NCBI GenBank assembly: GCA_025655555.1
Contig: JAHXIQ010000007.1
Location: forward strand, 1 to 64,000
DNA: 64,000 nt
Reading direction: 5' to 3'
Source of the DNA: Candidatus Thiodiazotropha sp. (ex Myrtea sp. 'scaly one' KF741663)
GTDB lineage: Bacteria > Pseudomonadota > Gammaproteobacteria > Chromatiales > Chromatiaceae
The notes beneath the pieces are model-generated. The model did not search any database, was not told where the DNA came from, and saw only the letters and a program-made list of their open reading frames with translations. The position numbers and the translations under genes were made by a program. Shown here piece by piece: positions 32,656 to 41,281 of this stretch. Each line of letters opens with the position of its first letter. Positions within the stretch are counted from its first letter, which is position 1.

Positions 32656-34536
32656 CTATATCACCACCCAGGCTATGACGAAGAGAGCTGTACTCAAGAG
32701 ATAGAATTCCGCATTGGCACGACGATAGAGGCCCTGCATACCAAGGGAGAGGAATTCGACCAGTGATTTAACGCTCTGTTCGAGCCAGAGAAAACTGCCC
32801 CGATACCATCCTCCGATGAGGTGCATCAGACCGGCATAGAAATTATCACTGTACTGATAACGGACATCGGCGGTGAGAAAGTGCCCGCCTGCGTAGTTGT
32901 CGAGCTGGTGTACCCGTTTGCTGCGACCACCTGCAAAGTAGAAGATCAGTGCACCGATACCAAAACCGGCAAACAGCACACCGATCACCCAGATCATATC
33001 GAGGGAACCGCTGGCAGATTCGACACCGCCCAGGGTGTAGTCAGGCACCGGCAGACCGACTGCCTGTTGCACCGAGGCCACCCAGGCGAGAGGAATGCCG
33101 GGTAGCAGGCCGGTGATAAAAATGATGGCAGCGAGGATCAGCATGGGGATCATCATGCTCCAGGGTGCTTCCTTGACTTTGTCGTGCTCGACACGCAGCT
33201 GCCCCAGGAAGATATTGTGGATCAGCTTATAGACGGACAGGATGGTACCCAATGTGCCGATCACAGCCGCCACGAAGAGCAGCGGCATACCCTCGTTGAG
33301 CAGTGAACGGTAGACCAGCCATTTGGAGACAAACCCGTTCATCGGCGGCAATCCGGCTAGACCAATGATGCCAACCAATAGCACCATGAAGGTGAGCGGC
33401 ATACGTACCACGAGTCCACCCAGCTTGTTGAGATCCGCCGTACCGGTTCTGTGGATCACAGCTGTGACCGCCATGAACAGGGCTGCCTGATAGGTGGCGT
33501 GATTGAATACATGCAGTAGCCCACCCGCAGCGCCCATAGCATCCGCCACTACCAGGCCAAGTAGCATGTAGCCACCCTGGCCGATGCCGTGCCAGGCAAG
33601 CAGTTGACGGGCATCGTTCTGCTTCATGGCGGTAAAGGTTGGAAAGATGATGGTGAAGACGGCAATCCATGCCAGCAGGTCGCGTGCGTCGATCAGGGTG
33701 AAGGGGATCTTCAGGCTGTCGATATTGACGATGCCGAACAGCTTTACCAAAACCAGCAGTATGGCAAAGAGCCCCATGCGTGATGAAATGGCACCGAGAA
33801 AGGCGCTGCCGGGCCCAGGGGTTTCCGCATAGGCGGGCGCCTGCCAGAGATGGAAAGGCATCAGCCCCATCTTAATGCCGAAGCCAGCACCGAACAGGAT
33901 TACCAGCATCCAGAGATGGGCAGTGCTCATTTGACTGGCGGCAGTCAGGATCGCTTCATACTGCAGGGAACCTGCTGAAACATAAACCAGCGCAATACCA
34001 CCAAAGATTGCCATCGCACCGGCCATGGCGTAAGTGATATAGCGCATGGCCGCTTTTGTGGCGACACCGCCCGCCATGGCCATGAGCAGGAAACCAGCCC
34101 AGCTCACCAGCTCCCAGCCGATGAAGAGCGACAGCAGGTCCCCGCTGGCCAGCAGGATGAGCATGCTGAAGACATTGAGTGTCATGGCGAAATGAAACAG
34201 CCAGAGATTTCCGCCGGACTGACGGAAACGTTGCTCCCATTCCCCACAAGCGTACCAACTGCTGAGCAGGGCGGAACCGAGGGTGATGAGGGCAAAGTAC
34301 CAGCTCAGTGCATCGAAACGCCAGGATAGGGTTTGACCCATCACTTTAAAAGTGAGTGCTGAGGAGATTGCTTCGCCACCATAACCGAGGGGCGCCATTT
34401 TCATGAGAGCAAGCAGTTGGATGCCATACAGAATGGTGACCATCCAACCGGCAGGCAGCCGACGGCCGAGCAACATGGCTACCAGTACGGTGACGCCGGA
34501 AAAAAGTAACAGTTCGTCCAAAGGGGTCAGCGTCAT
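32656..34536 (-). CDS. NuoL/MrpD-like antiporter subunit
   Basis: The 626-residue protein has about 14-16 membrane segments and the proton-translocation core of the NuoL/M/N and MrpA/D family. The TM5 glutamate is in LFIGWELVSWAGFLL and the TM7 lysine in GFGIKMGLMPFHLWQAPAYAETPGP. Further lysine and histidine positions are in FPTFTAMKQNDARQLLAWHGIGQGGYMLLG and LLHVFNHATYQAALFM. Its ATG overlaps the stop of mrpD by four bases. It corresponds to the second antiporter-like subunit of Mbh/Mbx complexes (MbhH/MbxH'-type). Its C-terminal part (about residues 520-620) is an amphipathic and membrane tail reminiscent of the NuoL lateral helix but much shorter. Confidence 0.88.
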   Translation of the reverse strand: MTLTPLDELLLFSGVTVLVAMLLGRRLPAGWMVTILYGIQLLALMKMAPLGYGGEAISSALTFKVMGQTLSWRFDALSWYFALITLGSALLSSWYACGEWEQRFRQSGGNLWLFHFAMTLNVFSMLILLASGDLLSLFIGWELVSWAGFLLMAMAGGVATKAAMRYITYAMAGAMAIFGGIALVYVSAGSLQYEAILTAASQMSTAHLWMLVILFGAGFGIKMGLMPFHLWQAPAYAETPGPGSAFLGAISSRMGLFAILLVLVKLFGIVNIDSLKIPFTLIDARDLLAWIAVFTIIFPTFTAMKQNDARQLLAWHGIGQGGYMLLGLVVADAMGAAGGLLHVFNHATYQAALFMAVTAVIHRTGTADLNKLGGLVVRMPLTFMVLLVGIIGLAGLPPMNGFVSKWLVYRSLLNEGMPLLFVAAVIGTLGTILSVYKLIHNIFLGQLRVEHDKVKEAPWSMMIPMLILAAIIFITGLLPGIPLAWVASVQQAVGLPVPDYTLGGVESASGSLDMIWVIGVLFAGFGIGALIFYFAGGRSKRVHQLDNYAGGHFLTADVRYQYSDNFYAGLMHLIGGWYRGSFLWLEQSVKSLVEFLSLGMQGLYRRANAEFYLLSTALFVIAWVVI

Positions 34537-36005
34537 TGACTGCCTCCGGTACCGGCAAGCACGGTATTGATGTAGAGATCTGCATTTGCTGCCTGCCCGG
34601 CAACGTGATTCAACAAGTCTCCAACAGGTGCAATGAACAGTGCAGCTGCCAGTAGTCCGATCCCGAATAGCGAAGCCGTTGCCAGAGAGAGCCCTGCTGG
34701 TTTGGGTATGGTGTCAATCGGCGTGTCTTCCGCTGCCGGTCCGTAGAGCAAGGCAGCAAGACGAAACAGATAAGCTGCCTCGATCACGGTGGCCAGTAAA
34801 AAGACCGTGAGGCCGATCAGGTATAGGGGGGAAGTCTGTGCCGCCAGCTGCGTGATTAATGTGAACTTAGCCCAGAAACCCGGTAGTGGTGGCATGCCGA
34901 TCAATGATAGGGAGAAGAGGACGAAAATCGCAGCGGCCAGGGGGGAGCGCTTAGCTGCACCGCGGAGTTTTTCTATCGCGCCACCCCAACCGTCAGCCAA
35001 CATGAAAAGACCGGACTTGATCAGCAGGTGATGAAAGGTGAGTGCCAGAACCGCCAATAGTCCACCCTGTTCGGGAATCGCCAAAGCGATAAAAATCATG
35101 CCCAACTGACCGATGGATGAAAACGCCAGCATGCGACGCACGTCTTTGGCGCGCCAGGCGGCAAGTTCACCGGTGATGACGCCCAGAATGCCGAGCACCA
35201 ACATGACCTGTACGGCCTCCGGCTGATGGAATATGAGTACCAGCAGACGCAGGATGATCAACAGCGCCAACTTGGAGACCAGCCCGGCGAGAAAAGCGGA
35301 GACCCGGCTGGCCGCCGTTGCGTAGACCTCGGGCGCCCAGGTGTTGACCGGGAAGAGTTCGGCCTTGACACCGACGCCGATCAGAATGGTGAGAAATGCG
35401 GTCAGTCCCAGCTTATTGTTCAGCTGTTCCGGAGCGAGCTGTGCAAGGTGAGCCAGATTCAGCGTGCCGGTCTGGCTGTAGATGAGGGCGATGCCCAACA
35501 GGGTCAACACAGAACCGATACCGCTGAGGATCAGGTAGCGGATGGTCGATGCATAGGCTGCACTGCTTCCCGATGCGGCGATCAATCCGAAGGTGGCCAC
35601 GGCTACCAGCTCGTAGAAGACATAGAGGTTGAAAAGATCACCGGAAAGCGCCAAGCCGGTGGATGCTGCCACCAGAAGAAGCATCAGCGCCTGTCGCCTT
35701 GCGGTCTCCTGATCGATTTTGAAGGGCCAGAAAAGCAGGCCGAGCAGCTGCACGGCAAAGGCAAACAACAGCGCCAGGGAATCGATGTAGAGATTGATGC
35801 CCATGGGTGGTGCAAAACCCCCGATGGCCAGCGAGAAGGGTAGTGCGGTTCCGCTCATCCATTGATCACCCAGAATCCAGCAACCGTAGGCAAGAATGGC
35901 GGGTCCGATCCAGGCGCCGATACTGATCGAGGTACGCATCACGATCGGTAGCAGAAAAGCACCGAATAGCGGCAGGACTAGCGGCAGTACAATAAGATCG
36001 CTCAT
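34533..36005 (-). CDS. mrpD: MrpD-type Na+/H+ antiporter subunit
   Basis: The 490-residue protein has about 14 membrane helices and the MrpD/NuoM signature. The conserved glutamate is in LYVFYELVAVATFGLI, the lysine in IGVGVKAELFPVNTWAPEVYATAASRVSAFLAGLVSKLAL, and AWRAKDVRRMLAFSSIGQLGMI and TFHHLLIKSGLFMLADG carry further channel residues. In the Mrp complex, MrpD and MrpA carry the coupled H+ and Na+ paths. Both ends overlap neighbouring genes by four bases, so it is tightly coupled within mrpEFG-B-C-D. The neighbouring redox genes suggest that its ion movement is driven by electron transfer and not by the proton gradient. Confidence 0.92.
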   Translation of the reverse strand: MSDLIVLPLVLPLFGAFLLPIVMRTSISIGAWIGPAILAYGCWILGDQWMSGTALPFSLAIGGFAPPMGINLYIDSLALLFAFAVQLLGLLFWPFKIDQETARRQALMLLLVAASTGLALSGDLFNLYVFYELVAVATFGLIAASGSSAAYASTIRYLILSGIGSVLTLLGIALIYSQTGTLNLAHLAQLAPEQLNNKLGLTAFLTILIGVGVKAELFPVNTWAPEVYATAASRVSAFLAGLVSKLALLIILRLLVLIFHQPEAVQVMLVLGILGVITGELAAWRAKDVRRMLAFSSIGQLGMIFIALAIPEQGGLLAVLALTFHHLLIKSGLFMLADGWGGAIEKLRGAAKRSPLAAAIFVLFSLSLIGMPPLPGFWAKFTLITQLAAQTSPLYLIGLTVFLLATVIEAAYLFRLAALLYGPAAEDTPIDTIPKPAGLSLATASLFGIGLLAAALFIAPVGDLLNHVAGQAANADLYINTVLAGTGGSQ

Positions 36006-36481
36006 GAATGCCCCCCGCGGATTTCCACCGTGCTATCGGGTAAGGATGGCAGTGGACGTTCTCCAAGCGGTGACTCCTGGCTGACGTCACGGGGTATACC
36101 CGCAGAGTCGGCGATCTCCGCATCCATTCGCTCTGCCACTTGGCTCCGATCCAGGGTGCCATAGCGTTGGCGGATACGTATCAGAATACTGACCGCAAGC
36201 GCCTGAATACCGACGCCGATGACGATGGCAGTGAGCACCATGGCCTGCGGCACGGGATCCACCATCGGCGGATGTTCACCGAGGGTGGTGAGTATGGGGG
36301 CCACTGCGTCCCAGCGATATCCGGCGAGTACCAGCATCAGATTTGCACCGGCCTCGGCAATCACTAGGGCCAGCACCATGCGGAATAGGTGTCGTGACAG
36401 TACGACGCCGGCCAGACCAATAGAAATCAGCCCCAAAGCAGTGGTATAGAGGATCAATTCCAGGCTTAAAACAGGCATCAT
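36002..36481 (-). CDS. mrpC: MrpC/NuoK-type subunit
   Basis: The 159-residue protein has three membrane helices in its first 105 residues with the NuoK/MrpC pattern: LGLISIGLAGVVLSRHLFRMVLALVIAEAGANLMLV carries the buried glutamate, and PVPQAMVLTAIVIGVGIQALAVSILIRI follows. A hydrophilic C-terminal tail of about 45 residues (RSQVAERMDAEIADSAGIPRD...) is longer than in most MrpC proteins. In Mrp and complex I this small subunit connects antiporter modules. It overlaps both neighbours by four bases. Confidence 0.92.
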   Translation of the reverse strand: MMPVLSLELILYTTALGLISIGLAGVVLSRHLFRMVLALVIAEAGANLMLVLAGYRWDAVAPILTTLGEHPPMVDPVPQAMVLTAIVIGVGIQALAVSILIRIRQRYGTLDRSQVAERMDAEIADSAGIPRDVSQESPLGERPLPSLPDSTVEIRGGHS

Positions 36482-37164
36482 ACTTCCGACTCCGTCTGGG
36501 CCAAGTGCGAGAGAAGCCCGGCCAGTTCAGCGCCGACCTTGAGCCCAACCGCCAGATAAAGTAACGGCAGCGTGCCAGCGGAAACCAGTTGTCCCAGCGT
36601 GTCCTGGACCAGCATGGGTTGGAGAAAGGCCTCGCCTTCAGACAGTGCTGCCAAGCCGATAAGAATGAAGCTTGACCCTGCAAAACCCTCAATGACGCTC
36701 AACATGCCGTGATGCAGACGGGCGCCGGGGCGTGCCAGCAGGGGCAGGAAGAAAGCGGCAGCCAGGATTACACCACCCTGGAAACCGCCACCGGGGGTCA
36801 AGTGGCCGTGAAAGATGATGTAGAAACCGATCGTCATCAGCAGGGGAAATAGCATTGCCCCACCATGCTTCAGTACAAAGCCACCCTCGGTCAGGGTGCC
36901 GGCTGTGGTATGGCGACGGCCGAGTACCAGTCCAGCTGCAGCTGCAGCGGCGAAGAGGATGGAGAGCTCTCCCAGCGTATCGATACCGCGATAACCCAGC
37001 ACGACAGAGGTGACGAGGTTAGTCGCTCCCGTCTCTTGGGGGGCAGCGGATTGGATGGCGCCTCCTACCAACATGGGAGGGGCGCCGAAATCGAGTCCGC
37101 TGGCGATAGCGAGCAACATGAAGCCGAGGCCTCCGGCAAAGAGCAGGCCGGTGAGATTACGCAT
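36478..37164 (-). CDS. mrpB: MrpB-type subunit with N-terminal MbhE-like part
   Basis: The 228-residue protein starts MRNLTGLLFAG at 37164, where the ATG overlaps the end of the upstream gene. Residues 1-85 include ETGATNLVTSVVLGYRGIDTLGELSILFAAAAAAG, which matches the MbhE-like part found at the C-terminus of MrpA. Residues 95-220 form the MnhB domain (KHGGAMLFPLLMTIGFYIIFHGHLTPGGGFQGGVILAAAFFL). Combining the two in one chain differs from the single-domain arrangement of some Mbh operons. It is membrane-embedded with about seven helices and contributes to the antiporter core. Confidence 0.88.
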   Translation of the reverse strand: MRNLTGLLFAGGLGFMLLAIASGLDFGAPPMLVGGAIQSAAPQETGATNLVTSVVLGYRGIDTLGELSILFAAAAAAGLVLGRRHTTAGTLTEGGFVLKHGGAMLFPLLMTIGFYIIFHGHLTPGGGFQGGVILAAAFFLPLLARPGARLHHGMLSVIEGFAGSSFILIGLAALSEGEAFLQPMLVQDTLGQLVSAGTLPLLYLAVGLKVGAELAGLLSHLAQTESEV

Positions 37165-37468
37165 CCTGATGCCCCTCGCCATTGGCCTTGATGAGATTTA
37201 CCTGAGTTTTCACCCCATCAACTCGCCACAGCCCAAGGCGGCGCAGTGCCAATGCCAGGATCAGGCTGCTCAAACCTGCACCGACGGCAGCTTCCGTCAT
37301 GGCCACATCAGGCGCCCGCATCAAAACAAATAGCAGGGCCAATCCCAAAGAGACTACCGAGGCTGCGGCGACGGCTGCGATATGGTTCTTGACCAGCAGT
37401 ACCATCACGGCAGCACTCAAGACCATCAGCGCCAACAGCATGACGATCCAGAGCTCAATCTCAGTCAT
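37157..37468 (-). CDS. MbhD-like (DUF4040) subunit, part of the split MrpA
   Basis: The 103-residue protein has three membrane helices with LVKNHIAAVAAASVVSLGLALLFVLMRAPDVAMTEAAVGAGLSSLILALALRRLG. The RAPDVAMTEAAVG stretch is the signature of the MbhD/DUF4040 domain, which in MrpA is fused C-terminally to the NuoL-like part. Here MrpA is split: the NuoL-like part is a separate gene at 32,656, the MbhD part is this gene and the MbhE part is attached to MrpB. This split arrangement is typical of Mrp modules in redox-driven complexes such as Mbh and Mbx. It overlaps mrpG by four bases. Confidence 0.88.
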   Translation of the reverse strand: MTEIELWIVMLLALMVLSAAVMVLLVKNHIAAVAAASVVSLGLALLFVLMRAPDVAMTEAAVGAGLSSLILALALRRLGLWRVDGVKTQVNLIKANGEGHQDA

Positions 37469-37782
37469 GACTCACGCTCCTTTCCTGCTGTTGTTGATGT
37501 TTTTGTCCAGGGTTTGACGCCGGCTATCAGCAGCGCCCTGGCGATGGTGGATGAGCCAAGCGGGTTGGTGACCAGAATGAGCAATGCAATGACCAAGAGC
37601 TTTGACCACCATTGAGGATAGAGCAGCCCAATGCCGAGTATGAGTGAGAGTGCGCCAAGCGTGACGGCCTTGGTACCTGCCTGGATCCGGTTATAGACAT
37701 CGGGCATGCGCAGGAGTCCCAGGGCGCCGAGCAGGGTGAATGCAGCCCCCACCAGTAAAACGATATCAGCGAGCAATCTCAC
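37465..37782 (-). CDS. mrpG: MrpG subunit
   Basis: The 105-residue protein has three membrane helices and the MnhG/PhaG family features: LLVGAAFTLLGALGLLRMPDVYNRIQAGTKAVTLGALSLILG, where the LRMPDVYNRIQA loop is diagnostic, and LVTNPLGSSTIARALLIAGVKPW near the end. MrpG packs with E and F at one edge of the antiporter. It overlaps both neighbours by four bases (ATGA junctions). Confidence 0.93.
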   Translation of the reverse strand: MRLLADIVLLVGAAFTLLGALGLLRMPDVYNRIQAGTKAVTLGALSLILGIGLLYPQWWSKLLVIALLILVTNPLGSSTIARALLIAGVKPWTKTSTTAGKERES

Positions 37783-38045
37783 GATCCGTTCCCCTCAATG
37801 GCCCTTGCGATGGCCACCACGCCGACAAAAGCCAGCGTGCCGTAGATCAGGGCAACATCCAGATAGAGCGGGCTGCCGAGCAGTGCGGCAAGTACAACCA
37901 AGCCAGAAGTGGTAATCACAGAGAGGGTGTCGGCTGCCACTACCCGGTCGGGTGCTGCCGGGCCCAATAGGAGCCGGAGTAGACTCAACAGTACGGCAAT
38001 TCCCAGTATCGCCAGGGCGATGATTTCCAATAAAGTCAGTGTCAT
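37779..38045 (-). CDS. mrpF: MrpF subunit
   Basis: The 88-residue protein has three membrane helices. LRLLLGPAAPDRVVAADTLSVITTSGLVVLAALLGSPLYLDVALIYGTLAFVGVVAIARAIEG carries the GPxxPDRVVAxD signature of MnhF/PhaF, with the buried aspartate. Length is normal. It overlaps mrpE and mrpG by four bases each. Confidence 0.93.
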   Translation of the reverse strand: MTLTLLEIIALAILGIAVLLSLLRLLLGPAAPDRVVAADTLSVITTSGLVVLAALLGSPLYLDVALIYGTLAFVGVVAIARAIEGNGS

Positions 38046-38569
38046 TTAACGAAGCCTTTGAGGTGTCGTTCGAACTTGCTGGTGATGCTTCGGGTGGCAT
38101 CCTCGATAGTGAGGTCTGGTGGGACTTCGACCCAATGAATCACCAGTCGATCTTCCAGGACGTCCACGGTCAGCGTGCCCGGTGTCAGGGTGATGCTGTT
38201 GGCCAGGATGAGTCGCCCCAGAGGAGACTGCAGTTCTGTCTTCACCTCAACCAGTGCCGGTTGCAACGGCAGGGAAGGGGTCAGTACCCTTCTCGCCATG
38301 TCCAGGTTGGCACGGATCAGCTCGACCAGGAAGAGTCCCAGATAAGAGAGGAAGGGCAGGATGGCCCCCGGGGTCAAGCGAAGGCCGGTGAAGATATTGA
38401 GATGGGGGCGGCTGATCAAGGTCACTGCAAGCGCCACCATAGCGCCGGCGATCAATTCGGCTGGGTCGAGGCTGCCGGTGAGTAACAACCAGAGTGTGAA
38501 CAGCAGAAGAAAAAGGAAGACACCATGGGCGAGTGTCCCATCTGTCGCTTCATTGGCTGGGGTTTTCAT
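38042..38569 (-). CDS. mrpE: MrpE subunit
   Basis: The 175-residue protein has two to three N-terminal membrane helices (about residues 15-45 and 60-85) and a cytoplasmic C-terminal domain. Family signs are LLFTLWLLLTGSLDPAELIAGAMVALAVTLI, then ETLQSPLGRLILANSITLTPGTLTVDVLEDRLVIHWVEV-like text with the LANSITLTPGT signature. I chose the ATG at 38569; the four codons before it start with TTG and place an AAGG directly next to it. It is the first gene of the 12-kb operon that runs down to 26,074. Confidence 0.92.
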   Translation of the reverse strand: MKTPANEATDGTLAHGVFLFLLLFTLWLLLTGSLDPAELIAGAMVALAVTLISRPHLNIFTGLRLTPGAILPFLSYLGLFLVELIRANLDMARRVLTPSLPLQPALVEVKTELQSPLGRLILANSITLTPGTLTVDVLEDRLVIHWVEVPPDLTIEDATRSITSKFERHLKGFVK

Positions 38570-39009
38570 CCTTATTATCAACCTTATTATTAGAATCGGG
38601 AACCGGTCTTCTCCTGCTGCCGGCTACGCTCTATCAGAACATAGTTTTATGACGTCCCCATGACGCCACCGATCGAGGCGGTTGTCAATTGAGCCAATCG
38701 ACTTATCCGGCCGGATCTTTGATTGTGCAACATTTTTTGTGGCATCTCTTTGGTCTGTTTCGCAATCTGTGGACGGCATCAGTGAGCTTCGAGATGGCTT
38801 TGGCCATAAACTGGGCTTGTGCCATGTCACCCGCCATGGAGCGGCAAACCACTCCCGATATCATAGACGGAGTTGTACCGGTTTGCTCAGGGAGAAGCAG
38901 GGGGGAAGAGGTTGTTGTCACCTAATCAAGATGCGGCTTGTTGATGTGCAGGATAGAGGACAATTCTGAGCTGGACCCTCTCCCGGGTGGAGAAGGTCCT
39001 GCTCGCTAC
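38570..39009. other. Intergenic region upstream of the Mrp-Nuo operon
   Basis: About 440 bases lie between the creD stop and mrpE, both on the minus strand. On the minus strand a TTGACA occurs at about 38,673-38,678, a possible -35 box, but no good -10 follows at 17 bases. Several short open frames on both strands overlap each other and look random. I see no RNA gene or repeat. Confidence 0.4.
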
Positions 39010-40398
39010 TCAGGGAGTTTGGGAAGCCGCCTCTATTCGAATATCAGTCTGAGCGGGTGTTGAATTGGCCATTTTCTCGGAGATGGTGTACCAATCGATG
39101 CGTCTTGTCGCAACCATGACCAGACCGAGTATGCTGAAGATCAGCAGTGAACCCATCAGTAGGGCATTGTCTTCCGAATGCAGGATGCCATAGAGCATGG
39201 CATACAGCAGCAGCAGGCCGAGAGTGATCGATCCACCCAGCTTGAAGGAGTGGATCACATGGCTGATGTAGTAACCGATGAGCAAGGTGGAGGCAAGGGT
39301 AGCGGTCAGATAGGCTGTGGCAAAGTCCATGTGTTCGGAGAGCGAGATCAACAGCAGATAGAAAACGCTGAGTCCCAGGCCGACAAGCAGGTATTGCATG
39401 GGATGCAGTCGCAAACCCTTCATGATCTCAAACAGGAAGAAGCAGACGAAGGTCAGCCCGATGAACAGCAGGGCGTATTTTACCGAACGCTCACTCAGCT
39501 GATAGATATCAACCGAGTTGAACAACCTCACACCAAATACATCGCTGACCAGCGCATTGCAGTTTCCTGTCTGGCACTCACTGATGAGTTGAGGCATGCC
39601 GCTGGAGAAGGAGGATATCTGCCAGCTGGCAGTGAAGCCTGCATCGTCGATGGTTCTTTCCGTAGGAAGATAGCGGCCAATGAAGCTGGGATCGGGCCAG
39701 TCCGCCTTTAACACCACACGGGTATTCTTACCCACCGGGGAGAACTGTAGTTGCTCCATACCGTGCAGCTGAAGCTCGAAACTGAATGCCGCCGGCTCCT
39801 TGATTTCATGTACCTTTCCCAGCGGTGCATGCATACCGTTGCGCATGCCCTCCACCTGGGTGTCGGAGAGGAACTCATATTCACGACCCTGCCATTGCAG
39901 CAGGGGCTGCGCTTCGACTCCCCGCACATCTCTCACCATCACGGCAAGATAGCCAGGCAACCATTCGATGCGATGTTCTGATGATTTTTCGAACAATGCC
40001 AGCTGACCCATATCGAAGCTGCCGGAGGCTGCGAGCTTGCTGTTGTAGACAGGTACCGAATAGATACCGCGTTTGCGGCTATCGGTGGTGACATCACCTG
40101 AGATCGTCAACTGCTCTGGCGTCAGGTAGAGTTTTTTTTCATGAAAGCGGTCTTCCAGACGGTAGCCCTGTTGATTGGTCTTCCAGACCTTCTGCTTGAA
40201 GTGCGCCTTATAGGGAATCACCAGCAGAGGACCGACTAGCTGTTGCTCCGCAGTCCAGCTCTGCGCAATGCTTTCTCTTGCTTCGTTACGATAACTGCTG
40301 CGTTCATAGACTACCTGGTCGATCAGGGTCAATGGAATCATCAGTAGCACCATCAGGAGGCCGATGACCCACAGTTTTTTACTCAATACACGTTTCAC
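39010..40398 (-). CDS. creD: CreD inner-membrane protein
   Basis: The 462-residue protein matches CreD: one N-terminal membrane helix (residues 8-26, WVIGLLMVLLMIPLTLIDQVV), a large periplasmic domain with RRGIYSVPVYNSKLAASGSF, and a C-terminal block of membrane helices (KYALLFIGLTFVCFFLFEIMKGLRLHPMQYLLVGLGLSVFYLLLISLSEH, where LHPxQYxLVGxAL is typical). The start codon is GTG at 40398, preceded by GGAG. CreD is the main target of the CreBC two-component system in enterobacteria and affects envelope stress and beta-lactam response. Here creD is divergent from creBC instead of downstream of them. Confidence 0.93.
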   Translation of the reverse strand: MKRVLSKKLWVIGLLMVLLMIPLTLIDQVVYERSSYRNEARESIAQSWTAEQQLVGPLLVIPYKAHFKQKVWKTNQQGYRLEDRFHEKKLYLTPEQLTISGDVTTDSRKRGIYSVPVYNSKLAASGSFDMGQLALFEKSSEHRIEWLPGYLAVMVRDVRGVEAQPLLQWQGREYEFLSDTQVEGMRNGMHAPLGKVHEIKEPAAFSFELQLHGMEQLQFSPVGKNTRVVLKADWPDPSFIGRYLPTERTIDDAGFTASWQISSFSSGMPQLISECQTGNCNALVSDVFGVRLFNSVDIYQLSERSVKYALLFIGLTFVCFFLFEIMKGLRLHPMQYLLVGLGLSVFYLLLISLSEHMDFATAYLTATLASTLLIGYYISHVIHSFKLGGSITLGLLLLYAMLYGILHSEDNALLMGSLLIFSILGLVMVATRRIDWYTISEKMANSTPAQTDIRIEAASQTP

Positions 40399-40588
40399 TG
40401 TTTCACTCCATGGAAAGGGTTTACGAAGACTCTACGTAATGAATGTGTGTCTATGATGTGGTTAGTGTGTGCAAGCCATGCGGTCATCGCGAATGGGAGA
40501 ATGGTTCCAAGCTAAATGCTGGAGTAGACTGCGATCGACGCTCTGGATGGAGAGGCTGTTTTGAATATCATGGAAATGAGGAGGTACC

Positions 40589-41281
40589 GTGCAGACCATC
40601 CTGCTGATTGAGGATGAGGCGGCGATTGCCGACATGGTGATCTACGCCCTGAAAAGCGAAGGCTTTGCAGCCGAATGGCGGCGGCTTGGGCGCGAGGGTA
40701 TCGACTGGTTGCAGCAGCATCCTGAGACTGCCTTGTTGATTCTCGATATCGGCCTGCCCGACGGTAATGGCTTCGAGTTCTGTAAGGAGATCCGCCGCTT
40801 TTCTGCAATCCCCATCGTTTTTCTCACCGCCCGCAACGAAGAGGTGGACCGTATCGTCGGCCTGGAGATCGGTGGCGATGACTATATGGGCAAGCCCTTC
40901 AGCCCGCGCGAGCTGACCGCCCGCATCAAGGCGATACTCAAGCGTAGCGCAATACCTATAGGCAGCACTGTTGAGAACCCCTGTATTTTCGGCATCGATT
41001 TGGTCCGTTGCCGCATCCGTTACCATGACTGCTGGCTTGAACTCACCCGTTACGAGTACCAGCTGCTTAAAACGCTGTTGCAGCAGCCCGAGCGGATTTT
41101 CTCACGGGCGCAGATCATGGACATGGCATGGAGCGAGCCGGAAGAGAGTCTGGAGCGCGTGGTGGATACCCATATCAAGACAATCCGCGCCAAGCTGCGC
41201 CAGGTGAGCCAGGAAGAGAATCCAATCAAAACCCATCGCGGTATGGGTTACAGCATCAGTGGAAACGTGTGTGAATCTTAG
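40589..41281 (+). CDS. creB: CreB response regulator
   Basis: The 230-residue OmpR-family regulator has ILLIEDEAAIADMVIYALKSEG at the start, the phospho-acceptor aspartate in LLILDIGLPDGNGFEF near residue 51 and lysine in DDYMGKPFSPRELTAR. The winged-helix domain contains LTRYEYQLLKTLLQQPERIFSRAQIMDMAW and VDTHIKTIRAKLR. Sequence and the neighbouring creC and creD identify it as CreB. The gene is 190 bases from the divergent creD start, leaving room for a shared promoter region. TTCAC-TGT-TTCAC at about 40,394-40,406 resembles a cre tag but has three instead of six spacer bases. Confidence 0.9.
   Translation: MQTILLIEDEAAIADMVIYALKSEGFAAEWRRLGREGIDWLQQHPETALLILDIGLPDGNGFEFCKEIRRFSAIPIVFLTARNEEVDRIVGLEIGGDDYMGKPFSPRELTARIKAILKRSAIPIGSTVENPCIFGIDLVRCRIRYHDCWLELTRYEYQLLKTLLQQPERIFSRAQIMDMAWSEPEESLERVVDTHIKTIRAKLRQVSQEENPIKTHRGMGYSISGNVCES

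Noticed and set aside
40393-40408. Possible cre tag TTCAC-N-TTCAC at the creD start
   Set aside because: The known cre tag has six spacer bases and here there are three, and the repeat overlaps the start codon. Too weak to annotate as a site.
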